The notes below the pieces were generated by a model. It was not told the origin of the DNA and made no database searches. It worked only from the letters and a program-made list of their open reading frames with translations. A stretch of 64,000 bases of DNA from Purpureocillium takamizusanense. Lineage: Eukaryota > Ascomycota > Sordariomycetes > Hypocreales > Ophiocordycipitaceae. Shown here one piece after another: positions 58,602 to 64,000 of the stretch. Both the position numbers and the translations under genes were made by a program. The DNA is taken from positions 1,116,001 through 1,180,000 of the forward strand of contig NC_063072.1 of the NCBI RefSeq assembly GCF_022605165.1. The letters are read 5' to 3'. Each line of letters starts with the position of its first letter. Position 1 is the stretch's first letter.

Positions 58602-59378
58602 TCATCCTGATGACGGCGCAGGCCCCCTTTCGACGTGATCACTGCAGCAGCACGCCCCCCCGCTGCTGAAGAAGCAACCCCCCGTGTCGGAGAAGAAGCA
58701 GCCCCCGCGGTCCGAGAAGCAGCACCCTCCCCGGTCCGAGAAGCAGCAGCCGCCGCGCGATGAGAAGCAGCAGCCGCCGGAGGACGACACGCAGCAGCCG
58801 GGCTCGCCGTCCAGCTTGTTCCAGTCGCCGTTGCGCTCGCGCAGGTCCCACCTCATGGGATCGGTGTGCTTGTACCCGCTGATATCGATAGCATCGCTCG
58901 GCTGGGCTGCTGCCGCCGCATCCTCGTCGGCGGGTTTCGGCTGCTGCTGCTGATTATCATGCTGCGGCGGCCGCTGGTCCGGGCTTGATGAATGGCCGAG
59001 CAGGGCATCACTCGCCTCGGCGTTTAGGCTGCTGCACCTACTACTACTACTCGTAGTTCGGGCCGCCTCGGCTCGGTGCTGGCTGGAGTTGCCGTGGTCG
59101 GATCCCGCAGCAGCTGTGCTCCCGGCGGACACCGACCTCAACCCGGACCCGGGCCCGGGGCGGGTATTAGCATCGGTACCGACGGGCCGGCCGGAGCCGC
59201 TCGACGCCGCCTCTTCATATGAAGGCGGCATATCGCCAACTTCGCCCACGCCGTCGCCGTCGCCGCTCTCAACGGCCACAGGCACCGTCTGCTGATACAA
59301 AGCCCTCTGCGGCATGTCCGGGACCTTGGTCGCCGCAAAGTCGTCCGATGCCTCGGCCGGCCGGTCAGGGTTGCCCAT
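58602..59378 (-). CDS. Unrecognised protein with PPSY motif and seven cysteine-rich octapeptide repeats
   Basis: 258 residues in one exon from the ATG at 59378, in a perfect context (CCACCATGG). I do not recognise the family. The N-terminal half is disordered and acidic and contains a PPSY motif at residues 51-54 (DMPPSYEEA), the type bound by WW domains of Rsp5/Nedd4 ubiquitin ligases. A Ser-, Gln- and Ala-rich linker leads to a short ordered-looking block (IDISGYKHTDPMRWDLRERN). Residues 193-248 are seven tandem octapeptides with the consensus GGCCFSDR: units one to four have CC, five and six CF, and the seventh CCC. The clustered cysteines could be palmitoylated, bind metal or form disulphides. 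With the PPSY motif, a membrane-tethered ubiquitin-ligase adaptor is one idea (inference only). It converges with MGMT, 388 bp away. Confidence 0.72.
   Translation of the reverse strand: MGNPDRPAEASDDFAATKVPDMPQRALYQQTVPVAVESGDGDGVGEVGDMPPSYEEAASSGSGRPVGTDANTRPGPGSGLRSVSAGSTAAAGSDHGNSSQHRAEAARTTSSSSRCSSLNAEASDALLGHSSSPDQRPPQHDNQQQQPKPADEDAAAAAQPSDAIDISGYKHTDPMRWDLRERNGDWNKLDGEPGCCVSSSGGCCFSSRGGCCFSDRGGCCFSDRGGCFFSDTGGCFFSSGGACCCSDHVERGPAPSSG
58635..58802 (-). repeat. 24 bp coding tandem repeat, seven units
   Basis: Seven in-frame 24 bp units code for the cysteine octapeptides. The opposite strand is also open through the array and would read SEKQQPPR-type octapeptides, a by-product of a repeat length divisible by three. 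Confidence 0.88.
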
Positions 59379-62300
59379 GGTGGACGACTTTGCGGAGCCT
59401 TCCAAGGGGTGTCCGTATGGGAGTAGTACGTACGTAGTACAGTAGAGTACAGTAATAAGCGTCGCGCGAAGTGCTGTATCAGTGGGCCGGGTCCGTAGAG
59501 GATCGAGATAAGCGGTGGAGGCGAGCTAATAGTAGTCGCGACGAGCGGTTTCTGATGCACCCGTTGATGGGTCTCAATTCCGGTGACTGGGCCCAGATCC
59601 AGACGAGTGGAGCAGCTCGAGATAGTCAGATAGAGAGTGGTAATGGATACCGGTCACGAATTGACGCAGTTGTCGATGGCGGTGATGAAAGCACGAGCGT
59701 GCGACAAGCTGACCGCGCCTATAGCGAGGTGCCGAGATTAACATCGAAAAATGCGCACCAAGTGCTTGACGTTGTCGAACTATGGCAACCCCGCGAGCCA
59801 GACCAGCCGCCACTGCTACTGCGCCGAGGCCGCGCAGTGCGTGTCGTTGTCGTCAGCTCGGCCGAATCGGGTATCACGCTTCATCTTCAGCAACGCAGCT
59901 GCGCCTGTCACACTCTCCCTGCCACCATCCCACCCGACTTCGTACCTCAAGAGCGCCCATTGTCTCGACTCTCGCCGCGATAAAAGCAAAAGCGGCCCGC
60001 AATGGCCCACATACCAAGAGTGCCCATACGTAGTTACTTCGTATGCAACCTTTCGCTTGGCCATGGCGTCAAGATACGCGCGCTTGAACATGACGCACCA
60101 TGTGCCTCGAGTCCTCATGCCAATCTCTGCTCATGATACTATACTGTACCTTTGTACGTACTGTGCATAATACATAGCACAGCCGGTGCTTCGTGCAGCA
60201 CAGTACAGTTTAGTACTGCATCTGCACCACCTGCATCCTATTGGAGACGTCGGACCAGTCGTCATCCAACGCGAATGCCGGCATCACCGTGGCTAACAAC
60301 GTCAATCGGCCTCTCCACTGTGACCAACGTGCCCATTGTCCAGGGCTCGTGAGCGCGCGCTCCCGCTCAACTCGACCCAGCGCGGGAGCTCGACGCGCGG
60401 GCCGCATTCTGGCTCCACCGTTTTGTTGGTGCAATCTCTCGACCATCGCTAATCAAGCATCGCGTCAGCAAAAGCTTGCTCTCGTATGCACATCAATCTT
60501 CTCCAGCGGCAAGGCCAGCCCCCCCTTCGGGTCGCCCGCCAAGGCTTTCTGGCTCAACGGCCCTGTCTGTGACGGCTCTTATCGTCAACCAACGGTCCAA
60601 ATTGGACATGGTGCTGTTGCCCGGAACCGTTCCAACCCCATAGTCACCGACTCGACTGTAAGCGCGACTCATGTCCCCCGTTGAGGCGCGCGGGGGAGGA
60701 CGGCATCGCGTGCCCACTGGCGTGACGAGCTGAGGCGTCTTGTGCCCCAGAGCTGTAGTCGGCGTCTGCCTTGTCCTGGATCCATGTCATCCTCCATCGC
60801 CCGAGAGAGATAGGAGACACACAAGGACAGGTTCACTCACTCTTGTCACGGCATTGGTTGGTCGCCGTTTGCCACACATCCTCCTGGTCGGCCAGTCCGA
60901 GTCTCCTGCGGCTTGCCTGCCGTCCCCTAATAATCTCCACATCCCTCGTTCCGCCCAGTGTCCGACAGCTTCCATTGATTTTGCCGGCCCCGCGAACGTC
61001 GGCGCACCGCTAACACGCATACGGCATGGCTCCATATTGTTGAACCATGCTCCCCGCGCCACCTGACGTCTCTAGAAGCCACCTTCTAGAACGTTACGTA
61101 CAAAGACGTTGCCTGTGATGGATGGCCCTACTATTTTGACAACGGCCATGACAGCCTTTTGGGAACGCCCATTTCCACATCCATCGAGCTCACCGCGGCT
61201 CGCTGCTGGCGTCGACGAGGCTTGCTCACCGGCTGCTCCGCGTTCCCCAGATTCTGTGCGGGGTTAATGTGCGAAGGTTGATGGGTAGTAGCCGGCCGGA
61301 TCTGCCGAGCCCCCAGGCTCCGTTTGAATAACAGCTGTACAGTATACTGTAGCGACTCCGGGTAAAGACACTAACAGGGCTGCTGCGCGAGAACACTTGG
61401 GTCGCGGCCAAACATCCTGACGGCCCCGTCGAGATAACAGTAATCCTCTCTATCGGATATCGCCGCAGCCAGGCGCGAAGGAATGCCTAACCCGCGACAT
61501 GTAGCCCAAACTCGCATGCAGCACCAACAACTGCACCCGAGTAGCCGGATCACTCACCTTTCCGCGAAACTTCGTACGACCCCTCACTTATCCACAGGGC
61601 TGATGCTCGCGAACCCGTCGCTACTCACAGCATCGGACAGGCCACTGGCCGTGGTGCCAACACTGCGGACCGCAAGAGGCTGAATATGGATCCCGACCCA
61701 TCGCAGCGAGGTTCTCGGACCCAAAGGCGCCCCGTGATCCCCCCTACCTGCAGGGTTGAGCCCTTGACATGGTGCGCCCGTAGCTGTGCACATCGAGATG
61801 CTGTGCTGCACGGTACCTCGCGCCTTCTTGTGCCAATCGTGTCGGTTGTCCCTCGTGGCCTCGAGTATCGCTCGTGAGCGGTTGCAGTGTATGACAGTAC
61901 TTCGTACGATTCGGCACAATAGGCTACCTACTTCGTATGCGAAAAGCAGGAGGACAAGCACATCGAAATCGCAAGGAGTCTCACATAACCCTGACTCTAG
62001 ATCAGGCTGCCATCGTTCACCCAACATGCCGCCCAGGCCGACCACGGGATACTAATTCGACGTGTGAGTGGAGGACAAGTGCGTATGCTAGCCAGCGGGC
62101 TCGAGCGTCTGGGTCGCGCGGTTTCTGGAAGTAAATATCGCATTCTAGCGTCAACGCCCGAGGAACAGTGGCGCATGTAGACAAGGATCAAGCCTCGAAC
62201 GCTCAGCAATCTGGTATTGGCTTCATCAGCAGAAGCCTGACCCGAAGTGGCCAGGATGTACACTACTGTGTTTTATCGATGGCCGGAACTTCGGATCACG

Positions 62301-64000
62301 GCCATGACCAAGTCGCGCGTGGCCAGTCAGCCGGGGACAAAGTGCTCAGTTGTTGTGGAAGTACGGTGCGACGGAACCCGGGGGTCAACTTGCTGCTTGT
62401 ACCCCGAGTGATTTGAGCTGGGGTCCTTGGCTGCCCGTGGCATCCTCGGTTAAGCGGAACGACCGGCGGCGCATCTCGTGCAGTGAAGCGCGCAACCCTT
62501 GCCCATTTTCGCCCGTTTTCTCAGTCTGTGCCATTGCCCGGCCTTCGAGAAACCGTAGAGGAGGCTGATCACCCGGCAGCCATGACACATCCGTCTCAAA
62601 GCGCAAAAATAGGATGCAGTGGCCCGAACTCTTGATCCCGTGGTGGCCACGAGGCGTGGTATTATTTGCGCTCATCTGCAGGTGGGGTTGTCGGGATGAG
62701 TGAGGTGATGCCACATTCACTACAGACGGTGCCCCGGCCAGTGGAGGGGCCTTGACGAGATGTAGAGTTGCTCTACTCACGAATACATGTTTAGCCGCTG
62801 TGCGCTCGCTTGGGTGCTTCATTAGAACATCGACCTGGTGCGGGCAGTAGCATCTCCGAGCTCTTCTTCCTTACAGAAGTATCGCAGGAGAGCGCCTGTT
62901 TCTGTTGTCATGGCCATCGCGGCCGCAAGTTGGGCCACGGGTCTTGATCCGGTGCCAGGCACTCCAGGGCGCTTCAGGGGGGACGCTCCGTGCCACCCGT
63001 CGCCCGTGAGCAGTGACCAGTGGTACGTGCTACCCCGGAGCTTCTGGCGAGCTTGTTTCGTGCGTCGTTCGACTTTGGTACTAGTATACTGGGATGATGG
63101 CTGCAGCAAACGACGTCGGCACGAAATGGCTGTGGCTTGACGTTCCCCTGCGACGGTCACCGGGGTTACTGCAGAATTAAGCAAAGCACGGTGGCGTCGA
63201 GACGACCCGCGGTCTAGGGTGCAGAAGTGGCAGCCCAGAAGGGCAGGTGTGCCAAAGAAGCTCGCTGGAAAACTGCATGGAAGCAGGTCCGAACAACCCA
63301 AACGCCACAGGCCAAGGACGACCCAACGAGCGACGGCGCGTTGGACTTGCATTGACGACAGGAGGCTTGCCAAGCTCCCCTTGGCACCCACCCTTTCACA
63401 TGCGATCGAGCCACTGCGAGCGAGGGGAGCCGAACAAAGTGTCGTCCCGCAAGCGTGCCGTGCTGGTACTGTAGCGCCCGAGAAGCAGCACTGCGACGGA
63501 GGCCCAGACCGCGGGCTACGAGCGCGCTGATATAAGATGGTGTCGTCGCATGCGCGGTTGTGTGGCGGGGGGGAAAGCAGGCCAACGCTGGAGGACAAGG
63601 TGTGTCTGAACCTCGCGAAGTTGAATCTACGCAAAGGATGCACGGGGGCCAGCGTCAAGTTCCGCGTGAAGCGGAACGGTTGAGCATGGATAGACGCGGC
63701 CGAGAGGGCGTCACATCTCGGATGAAAGCTATGTGTCAAGGGAGAGCGTGCGCCATCAAGCCAAGCGAGCGGCAACAGCCAAAGCCTGGCGAAGACGATG
63801 GTTGTGGGCAGCCAAGCGGTGGTGGCGGCGGCGTTTGATGGCGTCCAGTGGTCGCGCAAGGGAGGCAAATGGCGGCGTTGGCAGCCCCAGACAAGTGAGG
63901 CTTGGAGCGCGGGGCGGCGTCCGGGGTCATGGGGAGGCTTGCTTGGCTTGCTTGGCTTGCTTGCTTCTGGGAGGCTTGCGAGGCTTGATGGCGGAACCAA
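59379..64000. other. Right-end region without a supportable gene
   Basis: 4.6 kb. A CATATGAAG... promoter-like element is not evident; TACGTACGTAGTACAG sequence lies just ahead of the cysteine-repeat gene at about 59425-59455. A minus-strand frame open from 63998 to 62822 reaches the window edge but has no ATG and a Ser/Arg/Leu/Pro composition like translated spacer, so it is not called. The last 60 bases contain a (TTGC)n-like repeat near 63935-63965. Confidence 0.35.

Noticed and set aside
62822..64000. Minus-strand frame of 392 codons reaching the right edge
   Set aside because: No ATG at its apparent start, no domain or motif, and a Ser/Arg/Leu/Pro/Cys-rich composition typical of translated GC-rich spacer. 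It could only be reconsidered with sequence beyond the window.
1..64000. tRNA genes
   Set aside because: All GGTTC and GAACC occurrences noticed were checked for a T-arm stem and a B box; none had a paired stem with a plausible A box at the right distance.
1..64000. CRISPR array, operon or prophage
   Set aside because: The window is eukaryotic, with spliced genes throughout. The only regular repeat arrays are the coding octapeptide minisatellite, the MITE array and simple microsatellites.

Overview
This window looks like nuclear DNA of a filamentous ascomycete, most likely a Sordariomycete and perhaps Hypocreales. That placement is an inference from several traits: GC-rich third codon positions, 60-170 bp introns with GTAAGT/GTGAGT donors and CTAAC/CTGAC branch points, long pyrimidine-rich stretches ahead of start codons, and a set of conserved fungal housekeeping genes. 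There is no operon structure, no bacterial or phage gene, and no biosynthetic gene cluster. I found no tRNA or rRNA gene by eye.

Layout, left to right. The left edge cuts an MFS transporter on the minus strand (1-142, only its N-terminus is inside). Next come a mitochondrial DNAJC28-type protein (1954-3558, minus), a four-exon MFS transporter of the sugar-transporter/SV2-like type (4052-6027, minus), and a 1141-residue disordered fungal protein of unknown function (8031-11456, minus). A membrane-anchored SGNH-like protein follows (14189-15775, plus), then an APP1-type phosphatidate phosphatase (17420-19027, plus). KGD4/YMR31, the small 2-oxoglutarate dehydrogenase adaptor (20135-20621, minus), stands head to head with porphobilinogen deaminase HEM3 (23981-25250, plus). 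HEM3 converges on an UNC93-like MFS protein (25653-27288, minus). After a 6.3 kb gap comes an SH3-RasGEF (33617-37325, minus).

From 37.3 to 52.0 kb I recognise no gene. This gene-empty stretch carries the clearest mobile element of the window: a 493 bp non-autonomous element (46041-46533) with perfect 52 bp terminal inverted repeats, a 10 bp target-site duplication and an internal 14/18 bp tandem repeat behind a TATA box. This architecture fits a Mutator-like (MULE) MITE.

The right part is gene-dense again: a six-exon ARMH3/DUF1741 protein (52027-54296, minus), the mitochondrial Fe-S assembly protein ISA1 (55520-56437, plus), an O6-alkylguanine-DNA alkyltransferase (57548-58213, plus), and an unrecognised protein with a PPSY motif and seven cysteine-rich octapeptide repeats (58602-59378, minus). 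The last 4.6 kb show no supportable gene.

Functionally these are separate housekeeping or signalling genes rather than one pathway. Four products are mitochondrial or predicted to be (DNAJC28-like, KGD4, ISA1, and the carbon flow through KGDH that feeds haem synthesis and therefore HEM3). The most novel-looking items are the cysteine octapeptide-repeat protein and the MULE-like MITE. All exon boundaries were read by eye from splice signals and reading frame and have no transcript support.
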